DNA from: Bacteroides intestinalis | GTDB taxonomy: Bacteria > Bacteroidota > Bacteroidia > Bacteroidales > Bacteroidaceae | Reading direction: 5' to 3' | NCBI RefSeq assembly: GCF_003464595.1 | Contig: NZ_QRZF01000002.1 | Span: 354,052 to 418,051 of the forward strand | Length of the DNA stretch: 64,000 nt | Shown here: piece after piece, positions 34,832 through 43,960 of the stretch | Layout of the letters: each line of letters opens with the position of its first letter | Position numbering within the stretch: the first letter of the stretch is position 1 | Program-made: the position numbers and the translations under genes | Notes under the pieces: generated by a model | The model's database searches: none | Told to the model about the DNA's origin: nothing | The model's input: only the letters and a program-made list of their open reading frames with translations

Positions 34832-35938
34832 TTAAAGCTTGAATCCTTTTCTCTTTGCGGTGGAAATAGGTCGTACAGATTCTTCGATGAGCTTCAAATT
34901 CAACTCTTTTATCAGCAAATTGAGAGCTGGATTCTTTGCGATCATACCTTGTAAAATAGCTTGCGGTCGTTTCATCTCCAATAAGAAATCGGCGATGTCG
35001 AATCCATTTTCCCGTTGTTCCGGGGTGGCATTCTTCTCCAAATAGTCGAAGAGTTTGACGGTAATTCCTATTCGCTGCATTGTGGTAATTCGGGCCACCC
35101 AGTCATCGGTGGCTCCCAAGTCTGGAAAGAGTACGACGTTTCTGCCTTTAAGAACACTGAGATTCTCCTCACGGAAACAGCCATTCTTGCCACCCGAAGC
35201 GATCCATAAATATTGTGGCAGATAAGAACTGGCGATAAGGGCACTCTTCTCACTTTCTACAATGGCCACGGACTTTGTACTCTCTTTAGACAATAGGTGC
35301 TCGCCAAAGAAACATTGTTTCAGATTAAAGCCATCCTTATGAAGAATGGAGTGTACCCATGTGATATGATTGTGAGGCTCTTTAATACGCCTACCTGTTG
35401 CTGGGTTATATAGAATAATTTTTCCTGTGCGCACTTTGCCGTGTGTGTCTGTCTGCCAAAATACGGTTGAACCCTGCCAATGGTTGGCCGTTCCTACTTG
35501 ATAAAGCTTCATTAGTCGCAATGATTCATCCTCACCAAACTGAGTAGATAGGAATTGGAACAGTTTGTTTTCTTTGTAATGGCTCATTGACCGTTCTACT
35601 AGAGTTCCGTCTATATAGCTTGTTGGTGATGGAGGTGGAGTCGGGCGGAACAAACGTTCACGCACTTGTGACTGTTCGCTTTGTTCAGGATTCTGTTCAA
35701 AGTATGTTTTGGGTGTGAGGTGGTAACCACATTTCTGTTCACGGTTGCACCGCCCGACGTATTCGGGAAAGGAGATTACTCCCTCCGTATCAACATATCG
35801 GGAAAAACATCTTTTGTGCTTGCACTCTGGACAGGTGTGTCGGGAGGCAATACTTTTGTATGGTTCTAATATAAATCTGTGTGTCATTGATTCTTTTTTT
35901 AGTGCATTTTCGACATTTTCTGCATTTTGGTTTCTCAA
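34832..35938 (-). CDS. DUF6371/Toprim-like primase-type protein
   Basis: 368 residues. The N-terminal part has a zinc-binding pattern CPECKHKRCFSRYVD, then GRCNREQKCGYHLTPKTYF, like DNA primases and the DUF6371 family of Bacteroides elements. A Toprim-like part follows with VAIVESEKSALIASSY (Glu) and VLFPDLGATDDW (Asp). It probably takes part in priming or replication of the excised element together with the DUF3987 protein encoded just upstream on the same strand. Confidence 0.75.
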   Translation of the reverse strand: MRNQNAENVENALKKESMTHRFILEPYKSIASRHTCPECKHKRCFSRYVDTEGVISFPEYVGRCNREQKCGYHLTPKTYFEQNPEQSEQSQVRERLFRPTPPPSPTSYIDGTLVERSMSHYKENKLFQFLSTQFGEDESLRLMKLYQVGTANHWQGSTVFWQTDTHGKVRTGKIILYNPATGRRIKEPHNHITWVHSILHKDGFNLKQCFFGEHLLSKESTKSVAIVESEKSALIASSYLPQYLWIASGGKNGCFREENLSVLKGRNVVLFPDLGATDDWVARITTMQRIGITVKLFDYLEKNATPEQRENGFDIADFLLEMKRPQAILQGMIAKNPALNLLIKELNLKLIEESVRPISTAKRKGFKL

Positions 35939-35963
35939 AATGTGAATAGTGTGGATAATGCGG

Positions 35964-37334
35964 TTATACTTTTCTGTATTCTCCGTGACGGTCTTTTTGG
36001 AAAAGACTTCCAGTGTGTTTACTCAGAAATTCTTTGAAAGCTCGCTCTTTCATTCCTTGACAGCCTGCTACCTCTATGCCTTGCGCAGTGGTGAAAAGTT
36101 CCGGGAGTTGAAATAGAATGGATTGCTGTTGAACCGTAAGAGCCGTTTCGTTCATTAGGTTTTGCACCCTGGTAGCCGTTTGTTTGAAATATTCTGTTAG
36201 CAGAATCGCTCGTTGAACGGTTTCCGTGTCTACCTGATCTTTGCCACATTCCCCGCAGAGCCAACGGGTTATCTGTATCACCAAGCAAAAGCGAATGATA
36301 TAGATTTCCAGTTTACAATATATTCCTAAAAGCATTTCATTGCTGAGATTATCGCATAGGTCTGCGTGGTTATGCTGCCATTTATACAATAGTCTGCGAG
36401 CTTCTTCGCTGAAGGTAACGATTGAAGGATGAATCTCATTGTTCTCATCAAATGAGCACTCTATGTTGATAAGTCCATTTAGTAGTGTATGCCATTGAAC
36501 TTCTAAATCGGGAGAAATATCTTTCTCGTTCCATCGAGCCTTTTGCTGAATGGCGGGCATGATGAACAGGATACGGTCGATAAATCCGTTGCTTGACCGG
36601 TCGCCATGAGCTAAATCGCTGAGAATCTTTTTCTGGATGGTGCCGATCACCGGAATGAATGGACGGGTGATGAAAACGGAACTTTTAGCATTCTTTCTAT
36701 CGGAAATAACAGTCTTGGCACTGAATACCGACAGCCAGAACTGTTCTTCCGAACCATTATTATAACGGTTGAAGTTTTTAAACCATGCCGAAAGTTCGTC
36801 CGACCAGAGGCAAAGCCCACGTTTATTCTGTGCATGGATATAACTCAATCCTTCGGGTGTAATGTCCGAAACCAGAAAGCGTTTGCGGATTGGTTCTTGT
36901 GGAAACTCCTCCGCACCAGCATCCTGACGCTCTTTTTTACTCATAGATATATCTTGCTCATACTTAGCATACAGCTTCCCAAATTCCAGATTTTGCTGAT
37001 AGTCGAAGTTAATAAAGGGCTTCATGGCAAAGCTGAGGGGATGGCTTTTGTTTGCACCCGGTCGGCCGACCAATGCTACAAACAAAATGGCACTCTCTAC
37101 CCAACCTTGTTTCATTTGGACAAGGTGGGTATTGCCTATTCCTGCTGCAATGGCAGTCAGGATAGAGGCGGCCGTATAATCAATAGGATAACTTTGACAC
37201 TCATACACCTCGTGTATAATTTGCTGAATCTTAGATGGAAATATCTCAACTGGGAATTCTGCGCCTGCAAAAGACATATTCATTCCCATTGCTTGATTGA
37301 TAATTCCTTCGGGAGTTATTGATTTCTTTTCCAT
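35964..37334 (-). CDS. DUF3987 helicase/primase-associated protein
   Basis: 456 residues. ATP-binding features include LFVALVGRPGANKSHPLSF near residue 88 (a Walker A variant with GANKS) and RFLVSDITPEGLSYIHAQN. The family occurs in integrated and mobilizable elements of Bacteroidetes as a replication helicase-like protein. It lies 12 bases from a small HTH gene and 25 from the Toprim-like gene, so the three form a replication module. Confidence 0.82.
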   Translation of the reverse strand: MEKKSITPEGIINQAMGMNMSFAGAEFPVEIFPSKIQQIIHEVYECQSYPIDYTAASILTAIAAGIGNTHLVQMKQGWVESAILFVALVGRPGANKSHPLSFAMKPFINFDYQQNLEFGKLYAKYEQDISMSKKERQDAGAEEFPQEPIRKRFLVSDITPEGLSYIHAQNKRGLCLWSDELSAWFKNFNRYNNGSEEQFWLSVFSAKTVISDRKNAKSSVFITRPFIPVIGTIQKKILSDLAHGDRSSNGFIDRILFIMPAIQQKARWNEKDISPDLEVQWHTLLNGLINIECSFDENNEIHPSIVTFSEEARRLLYKWQHNHADLCDNLSNEMLLGIYCKLEIYIIRFCLVIQITRWLCGECGKDQVDTETVQRAILLTEYFKQTATRVQNLMNETALTVQQQSILFQLPELFTTAQGIEVAGCQGMKERAFKEFLSKHTGSLFQKDRHGEYRKV

Positions 37335-37346
37335 AACTCTGACGGA

Positions 37347-37712
37347 TTAAAGGTTAAAGCCTGATTTGGGTTTGCGACGTATTCCGTTTTGCATCGAAGC
37401 CAGCATTTGCTCGTAGTTCTGTTGTGAAGTATTCTTCCGACCGTTTTCTATCCATGCCAGTAATTCATCCTCATAAAAATAGAGCTGCTTCCCTTTTTTA
37501 TAAGAAGGTAGCAATCCTTTACGCACAAGGGCATAGACGGTAGGTTTGGCTTTTTGGATAATACGGCAAGCATCGTCAATGCCAACTAGTAGATGCTTTT
37601 CTGATTGCGGTGGCTGAAGCTCTGACACCAACTGTTTTAACTCTGCGACCTGTTCGGTCAGATAAGTTATCGCTTGCGGTAACTTATCAAAAGTGATTTC
37701 TTGTTTACACAT
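37347..37712 (-). CDS. Excisionase-like helix-turn-helix protein
   Basis: 121 residues. After a short coiled coil (ITYLTEQVAELKQLVSELQ) comes an HTH_17/excisionase domain: LVGIDDACRIIQKAKPTVYA, then LVRKGLLPSYKKGKQLYFYE. In mobilizable elements such proteins regulate replication or help excision. The tail is basic. Confidence 0.8.
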   Translation of the reverse strand: MCKQEITFDKLPQAITYLTEQVAELKQLVSELQPPQSEKHLLVGIDDACRIIQKAKPTVYALVRKGLLPSYKKGKQLYFYEDELLAWIENGRKNTSQQNYEQMLASMQNGIRRKPKSGFNL

Positions 37713-37842
37713 AAACTCTTGATTTTAATAGTTCGTGTGCAAAGAAAACTGGTGATTTTATGGTGAAATTAGTCACCAAGATATAACTGATCAATAACTT
37801 ATCAGTGGTAATTGTTATTGTTTATCAACGGGTTAAATCTAA

Positions 37843-37875
37843 AAAAAAGGCGACCACGTGCGGTGATCACCTGAA
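37843..37875 (-). terminator. Terminator after the 242-residue gene (minus strand)
   Basis: On the minus strand AGGTGATC pairs with GGTCGCCT, two pairs being wobbles, followed by eight T. It ends the transcript of the gene at 37896-38624. Confidence 0.6.
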
Positions 37876-37895
37876 TGTTGTGTAGAAAGTATAAT

Positions 37896-38624
37896 TTATA
37901 GTTCCTCTTTGATTTTGATAATGCAAGTTCCCTCTGCTCTGAGTTTTCGCTTGATAGTTGAAATTTCGCTATCTTTCAACTCTTTGGCGAAAATGTACTT
38001 GATGAAAGTAGCCGTCTCAATGCCCGATTTCTTGAATTGGTTACCAATATTCCAACCGAAGTGCATCAGGTCAATGGATTTTAGTTTGGCATCAACGGTA
38101 ACGGGCGTTTTTATCTGTTCACACTCTTGTTCTGTTGCGAATTGAAAAGCACGGATATGCTCGCAAATCTGTTGCAAATCTTTCTCGGTCATATACAATG
38201 CCATCTCTTGTCCCGTATAGGATAGAACCTTTTCCAAAGTTTGTACCTGCTCTTGCGCAAATTTATATTGTGCGGCTTGTTTATATTCTCCATAGTTAAG
38301 CACGGCAGGCTCCTCCTGCTCTTGTTCTTGTGGTGTTTCTACAAGCGGTTCTACTACAATTTCGGGCTCTAAGTGTGGGTATTTCTTTCTGAAAATCCGC
38401 TCTACCACAGGCAAAAGAGAATCATTCAATATGGATTGGAAACTAAAATAGAAACCACCAAGTAATAGGCAAGTCACGAAAAAGATCATAAGACCTGAGA
38501 ACTCATCCATTTTGAGTTCTGTTACTGCAAACATACGGGCTATCACAGCAATACTCAATATTGATGCACATAAGAAAGAATCTATAATAATGTAGTCGAT
38601 TCTCTTAGCTGTCATATTAATCAA
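37896..38624 (-). CDS. Membrane protein of the mobilizable element, 242 residues
   Basis: Two membrane segments near residues 11-32 (IIDSFLCASILSIAVIARMF) and 41-62 (FSGLMIFFVTCLLLGGFYF) are followed by a Glu/Pro-rich linker and a helical soluble domain (GEYKQAAQYKFAQEQVQTLE). I know similar proteins from Bacteroides mobilizable elements but not a function. A start three codons later (MTAKRID) is also possible. Confidence 0.65.
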   Translation of the reverse strand: MINMTAKRIDYIIIDSFLCASILSIAVIARMFAVTELKMDEFSGLMIFFVTCLLLGGFYFSFQSILNDSLLPVVERIFRKKYPHLEPEIVVEPLVETPQEQEQEEPAVLNYGEYKQAAQYKFAQEQVQTLEKVLSYTGQEMALYMTEKDLQQICEHIRAFQFATEQECEQIKTPVTVDAKLKSIDLMHFGWNIGNQFKKSGIETATFIKYIFAKELKDSEISTIKRKLRAEGTCIIKIKEEL

Positions 38625-38760
38625 TAGTTATCATTTGTGCGCAAATATATGCTAATAACTTATTGATTCCAAAATGTTTGTGCAATTGTCCGCATTTGGC
38701 GTTGATATGGTAGCGTTTGTCCACATTGTGGGATAAATAACTATTCGTTTTGCCAAAGAA

Positions 38761-40026
38761 TTAGATGTACTCTTTAATTCTATAACTAAAGGTACTTCCA
38801 AATAATTCCATTTCGCTGTTCACTATCCCTAGTTTGGTAGCCAATATTTTCCAATCTCTTACGGCTGTTACAACTTCAGTGATAATTTTTGTGGCTACGT
38901 CTTGAGGTAGCATATAGTCTTCACAAGCATCTAATAGAATTTCTAAGTCTGCTTTGTTGGAAGACTTAGAAATAAGTAGACTCTGATATTCATTCAGCGT
39001 TGGATTCATATCGTAAGCAGGGGATAGTGTCCAACCTTTAGATGTGAGCAGAAAACCGTGATTGCGGAAGTGATCATCGGAGTTACCGATGCAAATGTTA
39101 AAAGCTACACGACGGTATAGCTCTTGAAGGTTCTTGTTTACCTCAGTGCAATGTTGAAGTATGAAGTCCACCATATCTAAGTAACCGTTTCCGGTGCTTG
39201 CGTTAGCACCGTCCGCAAGTCCAAGTAATGTCATAGCAGAGGCAAAATGTATTCGCTTTCCGTCATCGGTTCTATCAAAACGACGTGATAAGAGTGTGTG
39301 GTACTTGTCGCTTGTGGAAATTACTTGTGTAGATGCTGCATTGATCTCTGCTTTCTTAGCCAATAGATGGCAGAAGTGTTCCCAAAGCCCTGCGTTGTAA
39401 TCATCTTTGCGAGAGGGAAATTTGGCAACATATAACACTTTATCCGTATCGACTACGCTGGCTTTCGGTCTGGCTCCACCTAATGACGAGCCGGGTTGTA
39501 CTAAGTGAGTGAGCCACTTCTTATCAGGTAGTTTGTTTTCCTCTTCGCTTTTTTCAACCTCCCCACTGGCATGAATCAATTCACGGATGCTGGTTAATGG
39601 TGGTATGCGTAGCGTATTGCTTGAGTTGATAAAATCGCCATTGGGTGTTTCTTTAAACCGAAATCCTCCCATGCGAGATGAATCATCAATTCCCAGTAGA
39701 TAATCAAATGAGGATAAGCGGCGGATAGGACGTTTCTCTTCGGAAGCCAAGATCTGCTCTCTACGATTGAGTAGAGTACGTCCCCAGCGGTCGGGCAAGG
39801 CATCGGAGAAGCATCCGAAAATATCTTTCTCAGGTTGTGTGTATTGCAGTCCTTTGTAGTTATTCAGGTCTGCACTAATAAATAGGTTGCCATATCGCTT
39901 CAGCCATTCATCATCGAATTTGAAAGCGTAACTATCTGAACCACGAAGGGATTCATAGCTTAGCTCTCCGATAAGTTCAATATCTTTCAGCCAATCAAAG
40001 TCGGCATATACCAGCAGCTTTTTCAT
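38761..40026 (-). CDS. hipA: HipA-family kinase toxin (module 1)
   Basis: 421 residues. Conserved features are a HipA N-terminal domain (LIGELSYESLRGSDSYAFKF), the loop PGSSLGGARPKASV with the serine that is phosphorylated in HipA, SRRFDRTDDGKRIHF, the catalytic NSDDHFRNHGFL and LSPAYDMNPT. In E. coli the HipA kinase inactivates glutamyl-tRNA synthetase and causes dormancy. All motifs are intact. It starts 3 bases after hipB ends, so the pair is translated together. It is cargo at the right end of the mobilizable island. Confidence 0.9.
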   Translation of the reverse strand: MKKLLVYADFDWLKDIELIGELSYESLRGSDSYAFKFDDEWLKRYGNLFISADLNNYKGLQYTQPEKDIFGCFSDALPDRWGRTLLNRREQILASEEKRPIRRLSSFDYLLGIDDSSRMGGFRFKETPNGDFINSSNTLRIPPLTSIRELIHASGEVEKSEEENKLPDKKWLTHLVQPGSSLGGARPKASVVDTDKVLYVAKFPSRKDDYNAGLWEHFCHLLAKKAEINAASTQVISTSDKYHTLLSRRFDRTDDGKRIHFASAMTLLGLADGANASTGNGYLDMVDFILQHCTEVNKNLQELYRRVAFNICIGNSDDHFRNHGFLLTSKGWTLSPAYDMNPTLNEYQSLLISKSSNKADLEILLDACEDYMLPQDVATKIITEVVTAVRDWKILATKLGIVNSEMELFGSTFSYRIKEYI

Positions 40027-40029
40027 TGT

Positions 40030-40350
40030 TTATTCCTTTTTAGATGCACGCTCACGATTCTTTAAGGTCAAATCTTGTAGTGATTTTCCTAATTTGTCCT
40101 CTTTGGCAAGCCAGAGAATATCTTCATCCAGTTGCAGAGCGTAAAGCACACGAAGATAGATACCTATGGCAACGGTAGGCACACCCTTTTCGATGCGTGA
40201 TACCGTGAGAGGTGAGCAGGTAGCTCGTTCAGCCACCTGTGCTACACTCAAATTACGACGTAGGCGTGCTAATTTGATTTGCTCACCTACAATTTCCATT
40301 TTTTGCTCTAATTTCCGAGGTAACTTAGTACCCATTGTGTTCTTTGCCAT
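40030..40350 (-). CDS. hipB: HipB-like antitoxin/regulator (module 1)
   Basis: 106 residues with an XRE helix-turn-helix (LARLRRNLSVAQVAERATCS, then LTVSRIEKGVPTVAIGIYLR). A charged C-terminal tail (LTLKNRERASKKE) could block the toxin. It is followed by hipA, and a perfect 16-base inverted repeat covers its promoter, the usual autoregulation site. Confidence 0.88.
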   Translation of the reverse strand: MAKNTMGTKLPRKLEQKMEIVGEQIKLARLRRNLSVAQVAERATCSPLTVSRIEKGVPTVAIGIYLRVLYALQLDEDILWLAKEDKLGKSLQDLTLKNRERASKKE

Positions 40351-40356
40351 AACTGC

Positions 40357-40410
40357 AACATATCATATAATATGCAAATATAATGCTATTTATTTATTAT
40401 ATGATATGTT
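40357..40410. promoter_or_regulatory. hipBA operator/promoter, module 1
   Basis: Perfect inverted arms AACATATCATATAATA (40357-40372) and TATTATATGATATGTT (40395-40410). Between them on the minus strand lies TATATTTG (40375-40382), a -7 box. Binding of HipB would cover the promoter. Confidence 0.8.
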
Positions 40411-40423
40411 GATGACTTATATT

Positions 40424-41529
40424 TTATTTCAGTGAGATTTTATTTGCCGACTCACGTTTCTTTTCACTCACCAGCTCTGCGTATATTTGTGTAGTTGACA
40501 CATTGCGGTGAGTGAGCATCTTGCTGACGGTATAAATATCTGTCCCTGCGGCAATTTGGAGGGTGGCATACGAGTGTCGAAAACAATGAAATGTGATATG
40601 TTTCAATATCTTAGCTTGCTTTAGCCAGTTTTTCAATGGATAATTTATCATGCTTCGACTAAGTCCCTTAAAGACTTTACCCGTTCCGACCTCTCCGCAT
40701 AGTTCAAAAGCCTCGTGGCTGATGGGGAGTGTGGCTTCGGTTTTAGTCTTTTGAGTACGGATGCGAATGCAGTAGCCTTGATCGGGGGCAATACCGAAGT
40801 CTGACCATTGCAGGTTCATAATGTCACTGATACGAAGTCCTGTTAGACAGGAGAACAGAGCGGCCGCTTTTAGAACAGGGATGTCGCAGGGGTGGCTGCT
40901 AATTGTTTCACTTCGTCTAATGTGAGATACTCTTTCTTTACGTCCTCATACTCAATCTTCTCTAAAAAGTCATTGATGTTCTCACGGAGCAACTTATCAC
41001 GATAAGCGATTTTTAACAAACCTCTGAATGTGGAATAGTAGCCTGCTGCGGAGTTGAGCGATACTTTATGTTCGGTGTGTTTTAGCTGTTTGGCATTTAA
41101 TAGGTAAGTCCGAAAGCGTTTACAGAGATCCACATTCACTTCACCAAAGGTGCATTTGCCCTGTACGAAGTTATGGAAGTGGGCATAGACTACTTTCCAT
41201 TTTTGATCTTTACTCTTCATCATCTTGGCAAAGTAAGCGAGGAAGTCGGCTTTCATTTTGTGTTTGTCTAAGAAACCGAACTCTTCGTTGATTAGTGACT
41301 GCACATGGATACAGCGGATGGCTTCGGCTTTGTTCAGCATATCGTTGTTGAACTCACGCTCCATCTCATTTTTGGGATGGGCGTAGATGTAAATGCCAAG
41401 GTACTCCCGACGGCTCATAATCATGGTTTCGGGATGGCGAATTGCTGGATAATAATCAAGGTAGAGAGAAATTTTGTCGTTACGGATAGCTCTTTGGCGT
41501 ACTGTGACTTTGGTACATGTGTGTGTCAT
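40424..41529 (-). pseudogene. int: Island integrase (tyrosine recombinase), split by a one-base frameshift
   Basis: The N-terminal arm and core-binding domain (MTHTCTKVTVRQRAIRNDK, later FGEVNVDLCKRFRTYLLNAK) run in one frame to LAATPATSLF and a stop at 40870. In the next frame the protein continues without loss: DIPVLKAAALFSCLTGLR (first Arg), QKTKTEATLPIS (Lys), HCFRHSYATLQIA (His-x-x-Arg), MLTHRNVSTTQIYAE (His and Tyr). The break falls at a run of four G on the plus strand (40889-40892), where one further G would restore the frame. The total, about 368 residues, is normal for Bacteroides integrases. Either the element is locked in place or the shift is a sequencing error. An upstream ATG at 41571 is also in frame. 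Confidence 0.85.
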
Positions 41530-41571
41530 ACGATTGTTCTTTAAATGTTTATACTTGTTTTTTGATTGCAA

Positions 41572-41609
41572 AGAAAAGCGGTGATAGTATGGTGACTACC
41601 GTCACCGCT
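41572..41609 (-). terminator. Terminator of the HTH-repeat gene (minus strand)
   Basis: On the minus strand AGCGGTGA pairs perfectly with TCACCGCT, followed by TTTCTTT. It lies directly after the stop of the gene at 41617. Confidence 0.75.
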
Positions 41610-41616
41610 GAATAAC

Positions 41617-42522
41617 TTATTTTATATTCGGATCACCCAACAATTTATCAAGTTCAGGTCGGGAGATCTTGACGTATTTGCCGACTTTCACTCTGGGAAT
41701 ATTGTGATATTTGGCGTAATGATAAAGCTGGTCTCGGGTGAGATTGAATTTTGCCATCGCTTCTGCTACCGTGTAGTATTGCGGTTCTTCGGGCTGGGCT
41801 GTACCTTTGGCTATATCAAAATGCTTTTTAGAGTACCAAACCATGATGCCCTCTTTCTTTTTGGGAATGGCATTCTTTGAGGCAAGCGTATAGATAGCTG
41901 CTAATGTCATATCGAATTTATCTTGAATCTCCTGCACGGTGTACCATTCGGTTATTTCCGGATTAGCAGCTTTCTTCGAGAAATAGTTATCGATGTGTTT
42001 TTTACTCCAATAGGTCTTGCCACGATTGAAGGTTCTGGGTATATTGTGCTTCTTGGCTACAACAAAGATCCATGAATCGACTACATTGTATTTCTCTTTG
42101 ACTTCGGCTGTGGTGTAGAACTCGGTGATAGGAGCACGTTCCTTTGATTGGATACGAAATTCTGTCGGGCGGTTGAATAGCCCGTCAATATAGTCTTTTC
42201 GCAGTAGATATTTACAGCCCAAACGAGAGGCTTTTAATTCACCATTCTTTAGATAGCTGTATAAAGTTGGGCGAGTGACTCCCAGATAAACAGCAGCTTC
42301 TGTGATAGTGAGAAAAGGCTTATCCTTTATCTTTTCAATGGGCTTTTCGATAACTATTTTCTCAGTAAACTGATTGTTAGTCTTGATTACCTCATCTCTC
42401 TTTCTCTTTTTGTACAGTGCATTAGCACACCTGTGCGAACAGCATGTAGTTGTAGTCTTGTGGGCGATAAATTCAGCACCGCACCAGCTACAGATTTTTT
42501 TAATGTCAATGTTGCTACTCAT
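41617..42522 (-). CDS. Protein with zinc ribbon and four excisionase-type HTH units
   Basis: 301 residues from the chosen start MSSNIDIKKI; a longer frame goes back to 42651 but its extra 43 residues look non-coding. The N-terminus has a zinc-finger pattern (Cys11-x2-Cys14, then CCSHRC at 27-32). Then four tandem HTH_17 units follow: LTITEAAVYLGVTRPTLYSY, YTTAEVKEKYNVVDSWIFVV, YTVQEIQDKFDMTLAAIYTL and YTVAEAMAKFNLTRDQLYHY. Each is followed by a basic wing and a Lys-x-Ile/Tyr strand. It sits next to the integrase, so it is probably the recombination directionality factor or a regulator of excision. Confidence 0.78.
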   Translation of the reverse strand: MSSNIDIKKICSWCGAEFIAHKTTTTCCSHRCANALYKKRKRDEVIKTNNQFTEKIVIEKPIEKIKDKPFLTITEAAVYLGVTRPTLYSYLKNGELKASRLGCKYLLRKDYIDGLFNRPTEFRIQSKERAPITEFYTTAEVKEKYNVVDSWIFVVAKKHNIPRTFNRGKTYWSKKHIDNYFSKKAANPEITEWYTVQEIQDKFDMTLAAIYTLASKNAIPKKKEGIMVWYSKKHFDIAKGTAQPEEPQYYTVAEAMAKFNLTRDQLYHYAKYHNIPRVKVGKYVKISRPELDKLLGDPNIK

Positions 42523-42706
42523 TTTAATTCGTATTATTTCTCTGTTATTTCTGTAAATTCCCGTAAAACCGTGTAAAATGGCGTAAAGTTTCTCTATCAC
42601 CTTTCCAATACGTTTTCGGTTGCATCCCTCCGAGGCCCAAATACGGTACAAAAATGAGCTGAAAATGCACTATCAATGACTAATATCAATGATAGGTGCA
42701 AAAAGA

Positions 42707-42729
42707 AAGGCGTTGAACCTCAACGCCTT
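42707..42729. terminator. Perfect hairpin, possible bidirectional terminator
   Basis: AAGGCGTTGA ACC TCAACGCCTT, ten perfect pairs with a three-base loop. On the minus strand it is followed by TTTCTTTTT. It may insulate the island edge. Confidence 0.55.
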
Positions 42730-43912
42730 ATTAATCAATAGTAATGTATGCTAATCGTTGGTAATCACTACCTACTTGCCGATGCAGTCGTTGATGACGA
42801 TTTCATGACGCTGACAATCAGTCTGTTATGAATAGTAAGGTACAAATAAGGTACAAGAAATATACGATATAAAATACTGGTAATCAATAATTTATCACTT
42901 TCTACAACTTCTGGACAATTCCCAAAAATCCGTAATTACATAGATACCACTTTTCTTAAATAGCTATAAATCTGCTTGTTACATTTTTGGAGAAAATCAG
43001 TTTCCGTATCTCGATAATTTTATCTTTTTCTCTAAGGTACAAATTTAGTTTTTAAAAAGGTTATATGCAAATTTGTCAATATGTATTTTTATAGCTGAAG
43101 CACTGTTTTTATGGTTAGCATTCTTCTGTATTTATTGGGGTTACAACATTGTTTGCAGATAGATGTGATCGTCGTTTTATTTTGGTGGAGGAAGAATAAT
43201 CTTACTTTGTGATTTATTTAACAAATTGAAGTTTTGATCGAATCGGGAATAGTATAAATTAGCAGCATCGAAACTTGGAAAAAATAACATCAGAGAATAG
43301 TAGGTTGGCATAATCAGTTTTTTACTTGCGAATCTTGCGAAGTTGGCGAAACTGGCGATTTAGGATATCTTTTTTTATATGCGATTTTATTGTGTGGTAG
43401 GGATAATATCTGTGATAATGACCTTTTTGTATGTGCTCGTATTCATGTTCGATTTTTAAGTACAATTATAATGTAACTTTGAATAAGTCATAAAAATAGG
43501 CGTTTTTTATGTTTTTTTGTATCCCTTCTCTTGGGATCTGTTTGTTTTTCTGCTTTCAGGATTGCACACTATTTGAACAAGATTTATCAAGGGAAAAACA
43601 CGTGTGTTCCTTGGTGAAAAATAGTATCTAATGCAATCAAATTTGCAGAGAAAAACAGTAGAGCCAAGAGTAACGGATGCGACAGGGGGGGACAGTAGGA
43701 TATAAGAGGTGAAAAAACAATATTTATCAGAGAGACAGAAAGGTAGTTGTATAACGGGGAGAAACCGCTCTTTTTTTTAAGTTCCTGTTCTGTTGATAGC
43801 TGCTAAAGCCATCCATGATGTTATCTCACAGGTTAAAGAACTTCTGGTAGCAATCATTGGAAATTTCTTTAATCAATGTGAAGTAATAGATGCTTTTCAT
43901 GGGAAATAGAAG

Positions 43913-43920
43913 TAAATTTG
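43913..43920 (+). promoter_or_regulatory. -7 box of the Septu-like operon
   Basis: TAAATTTG fits TAnnTTTG and lies 40 bases ahead of the start codon at 43961. The -33 box is weak (TTTC about 16 bases upstream). Confidence 0.45.
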
Positions 43921-43960
43921 CTACTTTTATTGTTTATATAGAAGTGATAATTATAAACTT

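Larger units (their letters stand above)
42523..43960. other. Long intergenic region, probable right end of the island
   Basis: 1.4 kb with no supported gene. It contains a perfect hairpin at 42707-42729, repeated GGTACAAATA/GTACAAG motifs near 42840-42860, and a promoter for the ATPase gene at its right end. The element attachment site is expected somewhere between 42.6 and 43.0 kb, but I found no convincing direct repeat partner near 20.1-20.3 kb. Confidence 0.4.

Noticed and set aside
42523..42651. N-terminal extension of 43 residues on the four-HTH protein
   Set aside because: The extension looks non-coding, while MSSNIDIKKICSWCG is a natural start followed at once by the zinc finger.
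20069..43000. Direct repeat marking the island ends (attL/attR)
   Set aside because: The stretches after the SpoU gene and after the four-HTH gene were compared by eye. No shared sequence longer than chance was found, so no attachment site is claimed.
43790..43908. Open stretch of about 40 codons (AAKAIHDVISQVKELLVA) ahead of the Septu-like operon
   Set aside because: No start codon, stop just upstream and no recognised relation. It was too weak to list as a gene fragment.
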